Assembly: GCA_907163375.1 (NCBI GenBank)
Contig: CAJQUW010005703.1
Coordinates: forward strand, 558,001-622,000
DNA: 64,000 nt
Source of the DNA: Prostheceraeus crozeri
Taxonomy: Eukaryota; Platyhelminthes; Polycladida; Euryleptidae
Direction: 5' to 3'
Shown: positions 45,440 to 56,170 of the stretch, in pieces
Numbering within the stretch: position 1 is the first letter of the stretch
Layout: each line of letters begins with the position of its first letter
Position numbers and translations under genes: made by a program
The notes under the pieces: generated by a model
Told to the model about the DNA's origin: nothing
Database searches by the model: none
The model's input: only the letters and a program-made list of their open reading frames with translations

Positions 45440-46060
45440 ATGTTCGTTACACAGTAGCATGATATCATGCCATTTAGTCCGAGTGCTACTGAAATTTTCT
45501 TCTTAAATTCGGGCACGAGACTCTTATTAATTCGAATTAAATTCGATTGTCTGTGGCCCAGCATCTGTAAAGCGACAATAATTAAGTTGTGATTCCAGTT
45601 GTCTTGCGAGTTATGGAGGGTCAAAGATCATTGTAGATCCACGTACTCCCGAGTTTGATACACTCAATAACATAATGTTACAACATTCACTTGAGACTCA
45701 AAATGCGATTTGTCATTTTTATGACTTATCTTTAACAGCAATTTGGCCAAGCTACCGGTTACGAAGAATGTCATTATTCTGTCTGCTATTGGAGAATTGT
45801 GCCCTAAAAGTGGAATCATAATCATAAAAATGACGAATCTCATTTTGAGTCTTAAGTGAATGTTGGATCATTACGCCATTGAGTGTATCAAACTCGATAG
45901 TACATGGATCTACATAAACAAATGATCTTTGACCCTCCATAACTTGCAAGATGACTGGAATCACAGCTTAATTATTGTCATTTTACTGATATTGGCTGAC
46001 AATTTACAAATTAAAAATAATAAGAATCTCGTGCGCGAATTTAAGAAGAAAATGTCAGTA
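45440..46060. mobile_element. Inverted-repeat element with ~240 bp arms
   Basis: Arms 45440-45720 and 45815-46060 are inverted complements at roughly 80% (both contain TGGAGGGTCAAAGATCA or complement, GTAGATCCA, and TTTAAGAAGAAAAT-like ends) with a ~95 bp loop. A single arm exists at 17330-17580. Could be a MITE with long TIRs, but no target duplication was established. Confidence 0.55.
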
Positions 46061-46590
46061 TCTTTCATATTATCTTTTGTTCATGCAGAGATGAGCATAA
46101 AAAACGGACCACCTAAATTACGCTGAAATTCAATCGATTTTCATGTCTTCCAATCGTGTCGCACATCAACGTGTCCTACATCATCCGAGAGCTTGCATTC
46201 TCAGCTTTAAAATGAGACATGATGGACTTGTATCCGTTGCTGCATTTGGTGAGCAGTGCTGAAAATATGAAAATCGCTTAATTTACAAATTGCAATTTTT
46301 CAGCTAGAAAACATGTGAATTTGAAAATGAATCAGGAATGGGGAGCATTAGTATTTTCTGAGCACGCTTTCGATATATTTGTCATCAAAATCGGTGAACT
46401 CGGAAAAAATGAGTGATATCGTGAAGTTACCACAAAATTATGGATCTTTTGACTGAAAAGTGTTGTATCCTCACTTTTTCATCAAAAATGTTCATGTTTG
46501 GAATCTTCAGAGTCCGTGCGATGCAAGGAATTGCAAGGAATCCCTGCGATGTAGGTTTGTTTGGAAAGAAATAAAAATGAAAACTTTCCC
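46061..46590. other. No recognised feature
   Basis: Anonymous AT-rich sequence. Confidence 0.4.
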
Positions 46591-46599
46591 AACGTTTCG

Positions 46600-47050
46600 C
46601 TCATAGTCTATTGAGCATACTCAAGAGTACACAGATAAAAATTAAAGACTGAATTACATACATGAACTGGTTACAAAATTTGAGAACTGATTTTCATAGA
46701 GTGGAAACTAGATTAAAGGGACCTAATTAAATCTTACATTTACATAGCTAACTTATATGTAAAAAACAAGACATCTAGTAAATTGTGCTACACAGACTTA
46801 GGAAAAGAAGAAGCAAACTAAATCAAGCAACCGCGGTTTCACAGAATCCTTCTGTCCATTCAGATTAGGATGAAGTTTCTGAATAAATAGCATTTCATAG
46901 ATTCTTAGATCGTCTTTCTTGCATTTGTTGAAGATCTTAAAACTCTCCATAGAAATTGCTTGGTCAGTTAGATTTTATACGATGCTCACTTATTACAGAG
47001 TGCCGATGTTCTTCAACTCTTTGGAACAGGTGTCGCGAAGATGTTAAAAA
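46600..47050 (-). pseudogene. Penelope-like element 3' end (third lineage)
   Basis: On the minus strand the pieces LFQRVEEHRHSVISEHRIKS and, after a stop and shift, FKIFNKCKKDDLRIYEMLFI then QKLHPNLNGQKDSVKPRLL match the second half of the PLE GIY-YIG domain (helix with EH, then the Glu-containing E-M-L-F-I helix and the P-LN end). Further 3', CTCAATAGACTATGAGCGAA then ACGTTGGG is the equivalent of the GAAAC-ended hairpin at the other PLE ends. Fragment only. Confidence 0.7.
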
Positions 47051-47842
47051 TAATAAATATATTAATAAATATATAATAATAATAAACCAACGATAAATTT
47101 GTCGGTTTTATTCAAATAAGTCTTCTTTTTCAAACGTCTTCAGCAGTTTAACTCCTTGCCGCTAAGGTACAAGAACAACACAAAGTTATGTTTTTTCAAT
47201 GTCTACGGCCGCTGCAGCCCTTTAATACCAGTGTGATTTCTTTTTTTGGATGTCAGTCCTCTGAAAGAAAGGACCAATTCAGCGGTTAGGTCAATGTCTC
47301 CTACAAGTTCACCATCGGCACAGGATCGGTGGCTTTATCGATCTCTTGCTCTTCTTACCGAAGAATAATGGCGAATATTTTGAACATTTACCGTAGAGTG
47401 AGGGACACGTGATAACACTGGGCTCGGGTAACAAGACCAAGAGTGACTTAGGATCTTCTTATGATGCAGTATTTTTTATTCTCATGTATTTTTTCTTTAA
47501 AGTAATTTTAACTTTATAAACATGTTACTCTTATCTTTAATCAGTATTATAATATCATTGGCTCATTTGTAAAGAGACTATATTGTCATAGATCTTAGTA
47601 TGAACACTTTTCATTGTTTCATGTGAATCCCGCAATAAATCATCAAGCGCATGAATATGATGTTCGACGGACATCGAAAGTGCTCGCGCAATCATTGAGG
47701 TTTGCTACCAATAGCACAGAAGACCTTCCGATCATGTCATTTATTGTAGGCATTTATTGAAAATTAATATGAAGAATATACGAAAAGTACGAGAGTTCCA
47801 TGCGCTCTCCATTTAGATCGCCCAGTTATTCAATATTCTTGC
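47051..47842. other. No recognised feature
   Basis: Anonymous, with a short ATA/AAT-rich run near 47045-47085. Confidence 0.4.
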
Positions 47843-48632
47843 CATAGAGCAAGTAAATTAGGTAGAGCGGTAACTCCGCATTTATTAAATCCCCAATGTG
47901 TATACGCTTTCGAATTTATTAAATGAACACGAGGGGGATACAGTCGGAATTGTTTCCAAATGCGAGATATGCACATTTATGCTATTTTGAAGAAGTTACA
48001 ACGGAATTGAGTGATCATGATAGCATAATACAGAAGGAAGTGATATTATTTATATATATGCAGATACTCAGTGTCATGACAGCCTTGGAGAGGTGATGTT
48101 TGTTAAATTAGCAAGAGCATTTTCTTAAACGTGATCATGCCACTGGTAGAGCAAAATAGGAGAATCAAAGGCAATGATTTCAATTAACTTTGAAAGATGT
48201 AAATGGTTCAACATCACTATTCAGATTCTAGAAATGAAACATGAATATAGTGAATCATACAATCATGCTGGTGAAAATTGAATTAAAAACTCGAAATTTC
48301 AGCAAGAAAGCACGAATAATATGGCGACTTTTTCATGAAGACTTCCATTATAATACGGATCATGAAATTCTCTTGATAATCAGCCTAATTTCCGCTTAGT
48401 TAGGATGCTTATGAGCAAATATTCACTCCTTTTGATATCCAACTTGTTTCATACTACTTATATAGGGGAGTCACCTCGGTAGTATACAAATTGGTAAATT
48501 TTGACTTTTTTAAAACTGCTCAAATAATTTTTTGGACCACGGCCGGGAACGTAATCTCCGCAAAAACTGAATCTTTTCATATCAAAATTTTCACTATGTA
48601 CAGATATTTTTTTTGAGTCGACACTACCTATG
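47843..48632 (+). mobile_element. hAT-like MITE, copy F
   Basis: 790 bp copy of the 1211-2045 family beginning CATAGAGCAAGTAAATTAGG and ending ACACTACCTATG. No matching 8 bp duplication is left (ATTCTTGC against AGCGTGAC). Confidence 0.7.
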
Positions 48633-49685
48633 AGCGTGACTAAATGCAATTATTGCACAACAGTAGGCTATAGACAGAAGTCGATAAGTCGATGTTGGCG
48701 TCTTAGTCATTAGTCTTTAGTTTTTCATTCACAAACGTCATTTTTTCAGAGCATGAAGCATTCTTTATTGCATCCACTGTCCGTTTGCTACTAAACAAAG
48801 TTCAGCAAGGTTTTAGCACTTCAATGCATATCAATATTTGAGCTGCGCACTACATAATGCAAATATCAACAAAACATTACAAGTTTAGATCATCGATGAA
48901 ACCGAAAATCAATAATTAATTTAAATTCCTTATTGTTTACAAATGAAAATCACGAAAATTTAAGCGTAATTTTTACTACCTGATACAAAGGAAATTTAAA
49001 TAACTTATTGAAAGCAGACGAACAATTTTGCTCACTCATACTTAAATTCCAACGGGTATGCTACACGTTGACCTGTTCTAGGGTCCACAGCAAGTGGCAC
49101 AGATAGTTTCCTGCTGTCTTCGTCTCTTCCTGTCTTCTCTCAGCGTTGTCTGTCCGTGGATAAGTCTGTCTGTCTCTTGTTCAGTTACATGACTCCCCAA
49201 CCCATAAATCGCATGCAAACTGGATCCATTTGACCTTCTTCTCTCCTTCTAAAAATGACATCTATCTCCAGCCGAAAGTCTTCAAAATGAGCTGCAGTTG
49301 GTGATTTAGATCAGTAATCTCCTCTGTCAGCGCCCATTTTTTAAGGATTCAGAGATTTCTCCAAATAAGAAAGTAATACGGCTTCTTCAGAGAAAAAATA
49401 TTTTGATATACATTCCTGTTTCTAATCTTTCTGCTCAATTTCATTGATGGAAAGAAGGAAACCGCAATACGGAAGGAAAATAGACTTACAAATCGGGATG
49501 TCAATGTCGGATAAAAATCTCCAGATTCCTGCCATTCAGGTTTGATAAGGCGAGAAGGAGAGGAAAATGTTCTATCCAGCCGCTAAGGAATTATTGATAG
49601 GTAAATCGGGTGATAGTTTAAAATGTTGATGTGACACAAAAATTGTTTATTCAACAGCTTCCTGTTTTCCTCATGATAATGCAGA
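48633..49685. other. No recognised feature
   Basis: Anonymous AT-rich sequence. CT/TG-rich around 49120-49190. No genes. Confidence 0.4.
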
Positions 49686-49783
49686 ATTAATATAACGAAG
49701 GCTAAAGTGATGAGTAACAATTATGAAATCATCAATGAGCGGGTTATCCTAAACGACGAAGAAATCGAAAAGGTAGACAAGTA
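49686..49783 (+). pseudogene. RTE-like LINE reverse transcriptase scrap
   Basis: ITKAKVMSNNYEIINERVI then LNDEEIEKVDKY corresponds to the K-T-K-V-M ... I-x-x-V-x-x-Y-x-Y-L-G stretch after the catalytic core of RTE/BovB-like and related LINEs. It stops exactly where the CACTGTAAA element begins, and no continuation was found on the other side. About 30 residues only. Confidence 0.5.
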
Positions 49784-50145
49784 CACTGTAAATCGCTCAA
49801 TGCCAATTTCATACGAAGGATGCACACCAAAATATTTTCTTGACATATTTCTGTATATATTTGTATGCGTTTCATATGTTACTTCAAGTGTTGCGCGCTT
49901 TACATATTAAAGCCATAGCAGCACAATGTTAAAGGAAAGCTTCAATGATGTCTAAAGTGTGTTGATTTACGGCCTTTTGTCAATAGAGATCACACTAATG
50001 CTACTACTGTTTTGTAAGTAGTGAGATTTATGACATTCAAAAATCAAACTTTCAATACTGAATTCGATTGTAATACACGCAAGTCTAAGGCATTTCATAA
50101 ATAATCAATAAGCATTCAACCATCAACAATTGTGCATTACGCAAT
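49784..50145 (+). mobile_element. CACTGTAAA-ended repeat, copy 1
   Basis: Direct repeat of 52762-53125 at about 90%. Both begin sharply with CACTGTAAATCGCTCAAT after TA and lose similarity after about CAACAATT(G/A)TGCAT. Interior ATACCAAAATATTTT and TTGGTATA motifs form small stems. The right terminal repeat is not recognised. Confidence 0.6.
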
Positions 50146-50639
50146 TTTGAAATTAAGCATATTATCAATCCGAAATAAAAACACATTATAATTCATGAAC
50201 GCAAAAATTGTCATGTTTGAGATATATAAGTCAACATGATTGCATGAAGAATATCGTTTGAATGATTTGATGTTAATCAACTTGGCTCATAAAACTAAGT
50301 TAGCTAAGCGTGCTGTTAATGTTTGTTGCCAGACAAGTATCATCGACGGCATACTCGCAGAACATAAAATTCACAACATATCTAATCCATAGTTAATTAC
50401 CATACTATCAAAAAAATATTCAGTACTGGTATTGCTGAATAAATTTATTTGACAGTAGTATGTTTTTGCTCTGTGACTTAAAGCTCTACATACGAAAGGC
50501 GTACGAATGAGGACAATTTTGCATCGGGTCTCGTATATAAACATACCAACAACTAGTATTTCATTGTTAAACAGCCAATCACAGATAGAATAGATCGTAT
50601 CGCTACATACCAATCACATACGAAATTAAGTGAGATATA

Positions 50640-50684
<45 letters not shown>

Positions 50685-51360
50685 CTATTATATAATTTAA
50701 TGTTGTAAATGTATAATAATATAATAATAATAATTAATAAAATAATATTAATAATATAATTAATATAATTATAATTATAAAAATTGTATTGTATAATTAC
50801 TTGTAATATGTGTATAATATCATATATAATTATATGATAATTATAATTACAACATTTTATCACTGCTTGTCGTTGCAAATGACATTCGTAATGATTTAAG
50901 TTACTCACTATAATTTCATATAATGATATCATAGAGAAGGTGAAATCGAATAGAATTATCGAATGCATAATGCAACCAACCAACTAATTGTAAATCTGCC
51001 AAATGTGCTTTCATTGAAACGTTATGTTAAGAGATGCCATAAATCGGTCAGCGGGCTTTTCGCACCACAAAACCATCATCTGCACCAGTGTTCCTAACCA
51101 TTCACAATCAATGGAAACCGTAAGCCTACTGTAACATTCAGAGACAGTGGTATGATGAATTGTGGTACTACGTATCTTTGATCATAGCAAAACGGTAAAG
51201 TCGCCGGAGGAAGCTTGCCTCTGTCACAAAAAGACGTCACACGAGGTTGACCGACAGTCGAGAGAAGTCATCGTGAAACATCTAAAAGTGATCATTTTCC
51301 CAAATCGATCGACATCTATGTAACGGAACAGTCGACGTCCTTAGTCCTGAATAGTCCATT
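50146..51360. other. AT-rich low-complexity region
   Basis: Includes a (TA)n microsatellite at about 50641-50682 and a ~180 bp A/T-only-like run to 50860. No genes; the frame 50603-50983 is a composition artefact. Confidence 0.55.
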
Positions 51361-51853
51361 CACTAGGTGACATGCCAAGCGTAATTCACGCGTAATTACG
51401 GAACACCTCAAACATAAGTGATGAAAAACATTCTATTCTTCTACGCGCGTACATGCGCGCTGCACTAACAGTCAGAAATCACTTCATCTGATGCTGTTCA
51501 AACATGGGGAATGTTTATGAATACGCGCGGGTGAGCGTTTATAGTTTGCGTGTCGTCTACAGTTGCCTGTTTATGGAAAATACAGTTGCACGCGTTGCCG
51601 CTTGAACCACAGATGAACCGCTAAGCATGTTCTGTCTTCCCTGAGCATGAAATTGAGGTCCTATCACATTGTTTAGCCTCTGATACATGCAGATACATGA
51701 GACGCAAAGTCTATACAAGTATACTTGTATAACAGGACTTCCGATAGATGTTGCAACAATGTCACGCATAGCCACGGATGTTTAGGGTCATGTGTAACTA
51801 CGCGTACTTTACGCGTTAATTACGCGGAATTGAGCTTGGCATGTCACCTACTG
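51361..51853. mobile_element. CACTAGGTG-ended MITE, long copy
   Basis: Terminal inverted repeats CACTAGGTGACATGCCAAGC and, reverse-complemented, CAGTAGGTGACATGCCAAGC. Subterminal CGCGTAATTACG and CGCGTTAATTACGCG palindromes. The same element, ~135 bp shorter, is at 60838-61189. No coding capacity. Target duplication not seen. Confidence 0.75.
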
Positions 51854-52761
51854 TTTCATCAGCTTGTACAAATATGTAGTGATTCAACTTCGACATGGCC
51901 TTAAACGCAGTTATCAAGTCTATCAAATCTGAAGGATCTAAATATGATTTAACGATGTTTATTCAATGCGCATACCAGCAAATAGCTTATCTATGGAATC
52001 CAACAATTATATAATTGTTTAATTGTTTCCATCGTTGCGAAATGTTATTAAATAATAATTACCCTTTTCCATTTTCAACTTCCGATGCATTGTTTCGGTG
52101 AGGTTTGTGGATGACTTGTCTGCTATTGTTGACTACTTAACGAGATGCAAGTCATTGGATTAATGTCATTTACCTGAAAGTAAAAAATTATGGAAGAGGC
52201 AGATCATGACATTCCAACATCTCATACATTACTGCGATTGCTGTATTCTGAATAGATTTAGTGGCGCATTACACATTTTGAGAAATTTGATTGATTTAGA
52301 ATTGTTCATAACAAGAAAAAATGAGAGAAATGTATAAACATGTAGCTCATAGCCAATTAAATGCATGATTCTTAATCGAAATTGAATATTTCTGATGTAC
52401 AAAAACATTAACTGATGCTGTGTCAGCGTATTGTGATCAATCTACCCTGACTCCTAACATCTATTGTATCATGAAAATCAACTTTCACGTTTCCTTTAAA
52501 ACCATTTGGGACCTAAATGTGTCTGAATTCCAGAATTTAATTTCAATAAGTCGGGCAGGAGGAAGTGATAATTGAAGTTTAAAGAAATCGAAATATGAGC
52601 CAAGAACTAAGTCAGCCAACCATATTCTTTTGTGACCAAGTTAAGTATACAAGGGAAATGTGGAATAAATACATACGGATTTTGAGAGCATCAATCAATC
52701 GTACAACCGAGGCTGTAAAGATCATTGATGCTTGTAAAATCTAGGCATGATTACTATTGTA
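51854..52761. other. No recognised feature
   Basis: Anonymous AT-rich sequence. Confidence 0.4.
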
Positions 52762-53125
52762 CACTGTAAATCGCTCAATACCAATCACATACGAAGGATG
52801 CATACCAAAATATTTTTTGGTATATTTCTGTATTCTCTTGGTATATATTTGTATACTTTTCATATGTTATTTCAAAAGTGGTATGCGCTTTACATACTAA
52901 AGCCATACCAACACAATGTTAAAGGAAAGCTTCAATGATGTCCACAGTGTTGATTTACGGCCTTTTGTCAATAAAGATCACACTAATGTTACTACTGTTT
53001 TGTAAGTAGTGAGATAATGACATTTAAGAGTCAAACTTTCAATACTGAATTCGATTGTAATACACGTAAGTCTAAGGTATTTCATAAATAATCAATAAGA
53101 TTTCAACCTTTAACAATTATGCATC
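52762..53125 (+). mobile_element. CACTGTAAA-ended repeat, copy 2
   Basis: See 49784-50145. Here it directly abuts the dispersed repeat 53145-53620. Confidence 0.6.
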
Positions 53126-53144
53126 ATGTAATTCATGTAAACTT

Positions 53145-53620
53145 AAGACTGTTACACCGGCTCCGGGACGGCATTCAATGAAGTACTGCCGTATAGAATT
53201 CACTACAATGGTTGATTTGTGGCGCCAGCTATGATATTACTTTTTATTTGTCTATCGCTTCATTTAACCTGTAAAGCAGATTATTGCCTGCGCGGGAAAT
53301 AATATTTACTCCAATGCACTGGAAGGAGCGTAATCTATGCCAATTGTGGGTGCTCTTGTCCTGCTTTAGTATAGTTAGATCTGAGACTGGATATTTACAA
53401 TATTGATCAAGCCAAATTTCTATTCAAAAACTCTTGATCATCATAGCACGTCATCAAATAAAATTCTCTACGCAACTCGTACTTGAGATTGCTTCATCAT
53501 AGCATTCGAACTCGCTAGATTTAAATGGCTCTCACCCGACGGGTTTGCGCATTTAAGATGTCTAACTCGTGGAATGCTATAAGAAGTAAACATGCACTAG
53601 TTGCGTAATTAAATATTATT
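53145..53620 (-). repeat. Dispersed repeat, uninterrupted paralogue of 38403-40590
   Basis: Inverted match of 38403-38715 plus 40377-40590 without the Tc1 insertion. Carries a long imperfect hairpin at about 53497-53582 (TAGCATTCGAACTCG ... CTCGTGGAATGCTA) with CTCACCCGACGGG in its loop. Confidence 0.7.
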
Positions 53621-54498
53621 GCACTCTTCCTTTGAAATACATTAGTTTTTGCAAAGTTTTTCATCCTCTAAAACAGCAAATTTTACATAGAAATCTCAAG
53701 GAATACCGCTGATTTCAACAATTCCATAACAAATAGAGGTGTTAAGCAACTCGTGCAACGATATCCATCTTAATTGCATAATTTTGGATCAACAAAATAA
53801 GCCATCGATCGCCCTCCAAACTCGTGCATTGACATTCTCATACGATGATGAAAGTCATCCCAGTAGCCATTTATAATAGAATATAATGCTTACTTATTCG
53901 AATTATTAATTGCAGTATTCCTAATGAGGACTGATGGCGTTCTCCAATCCGGAAGTGTACAGATGCAATGCTAATGTAACCATTGGATTAATCAGTCCTT
54001 AAAAGAACTCAATGTACCTTTCTCGTGGCAACGAATTAAAATTGATCAGCTTTGGCCCAATATCTGGTAAAAATGGAAATCTTAAGACTTGTAATACTAC
54101 TCATTCTTGCTGTTAATGTACTAATACCAGAGATTCAAAACAGACGTCTAATATACTGTGCCAACTACAGATGCTGATAGTGGAAATAGAATAGGACAAT
54201 GGTCACCATAGGTTAAGGAAATTAAAAATGGATATTATGAAACAACAGGAAACCGATGAATAAAAATTGGAAAAGTGGAAGTAAAAAGTGGAAAAGTGGA
54301 TAAAATATGGAATACAACGATGCTGCTGCACCGATTACAAGTGAACTATATCTGATACTACACAAAGCAATGGTAAGAGTTGATAAGTGGAAAGTGGATA
54401 ATGGAGGTAAACAATAGAACTACAATGACACTCTACTACACCGAAAGCAATGAAACTATACACACATGTACAGCTTTCAATTGGTGTATTTTGTTTTG
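53621..54498. other. Anonymous, with a short relative of the fold-back end
   Basis: 53717-53790 resembles the end of the fold-back element (CAATTCCATAACAAATAGAG ... GATATCCATCTTAATTGCA). Near 54230-54400 purine-rich GGAAAAGTGGA repeats occur. No genes. Confidence 0.4.
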
Positions 54499-54602
54499 AA
54501 TGTAGGATGCCAATTGTTGTGAATTTCTATGAAAATGTTGTTCACTTAAATGAAAAATGTGCATGTAAATCATGTCAGCGATGACAGTTGGCATCCTACA
54601 TT
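54499..54602. mobile_element. 104 bp hairpin MITE
   Basis: Inverted repeats AATGTAGGATGCCAATTGT (54499-54517) and ACAGTTGGCATCCTACATT (54584-54602), one mismatch in 19. Very short non-coding element. Confidence 0.55.
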
Positions 54603-56170
54603 ATTACTCCAATGATACTGCTGTTATTATTACATCACACAGTAAGCAGTTTTATATGATATCGCAATTGACAACAGATTATTATTGAAATATGGAATGG
54701 TAGGGAATGAATAGCTACATGTATGTCAAAACTATGAATCAGCGAAAAGTTGCACAGTTATCCATGGATATCTGGAAGACAAATAGCCTACAGAGATTTC
54801 TATGGTTAGTAGAATGTTGATACAAATTTGATAGTTGATTCGAAAAAGAAATTAATTGATCTTGGCTAAGAAGATGGCGGATTTGTCGACACACTAAAAA
54901 TGAATTAGAGTAATGAATGGGGAGGTGCTTGTAATTCAGATGGCATGTAAATACTACTTATTGAAGTTTTATATAGTAATGGCGCATTTAACTAGCCATT
55001 TTTGTAGATTTCCTGATCATTTGAAGTCCAAGGGTTTCGCCAAGTTTTTCTTTTCCGTAATCACATTTGAAACTACTTGGAACTGTATAATGTTCTATTA
55101 TAGACACATTGGACTGGTACTTTAAGAAGAAAATCTTCCACACTTCATACGTTACTCATTAGTTGTATATGCGTCTTATTGGTTGTAACTTTGCACAAAT
55201 CTTTCTTATCGATTGGTTTATGTACTCATCAACAACTTCTCGGTACATTCAAATACTTTGGCACGAAAATAACAATTATTGCGGAGAAATTTCAATAATT
55301 TCAAAGTTGATTCTACACTTCGAATCGCACTTTCTAATATGAAACTTAGCGAATAAAGCAAATGAATCTTGTCAGATTCTGAAATCATGCCTATTGCTGA
55401 AAGAGGGAACCTACAAGTCCATCTATGAAAGTTGGCACTTGAGTTCCTCTGTGAATATTGAGATACTTTCATGGAAATAGACCTACTTGAATATCTAACA
55501 TAAGGAAGCGGATTTTAGATTTTCAATAGTTCAGGATAAGTTAGAATAGTTGCATTTAGCAGCTAAGATGTTTTGTATGCATTCATTAATTTTACAAACT
55601 GGTAAGTGCATCGGTCAATGATATTTCAGCTAACCAGATTGGTTTGTCACTTACTTATTGTTTCGCAGCCGCAAACTTTTCAAAATCGCTAAGATCTGTT
55701 CGGAAAGTATTCAAATTGCTAATACTTCGGATTGCAAGTTAAAAAGTTATCCATCTCTGGAGTACTCCTTGACCATTCATTGCGTTAATCTTTGGCTTTG
55801 TCTCCTGCGTTCAATTTTGGTAACTTTGACATTTCAGACCTGCGCTTGGTTAATGACTTTTTACTATAGAGTCGTAATAAATAACATCAAGGCAAAAAGA
55901 ACACTTCGGACAACTGTCTCATTTGATTCAAGATAAATATCCACTATCACTATTGTGGGAATTTCTATCATTGCTTGTTACGGCGGTGGTGCATTGTTAT
56001 AATATCGACAGCAAACCATTGACATTTATTGTAAAGATGATAATTCTGACAGAGTAGACATGATACACGGTAAAATGCTTGCTTGTGTTTACTTTAACTA
56101 AACCACAGGCATTTGTGGGAAAATGCTTTGTTCAGAGAGTTGTAAAATGATAATTGGTTGTTGCAATATA
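54603..56170. other. No recognised feature
   Basis: Anonymous AT-rich sequence. Small frames (54913-55125, 55218-55472, 55658-55936) show no domain or motif. Confidence 0.4.

Noticed and set aside
50603-50983. Ile/Tyr-rich frame
   Set aside because: It covers a (TA)n microsatellite and AT-only low-complexity DNA.
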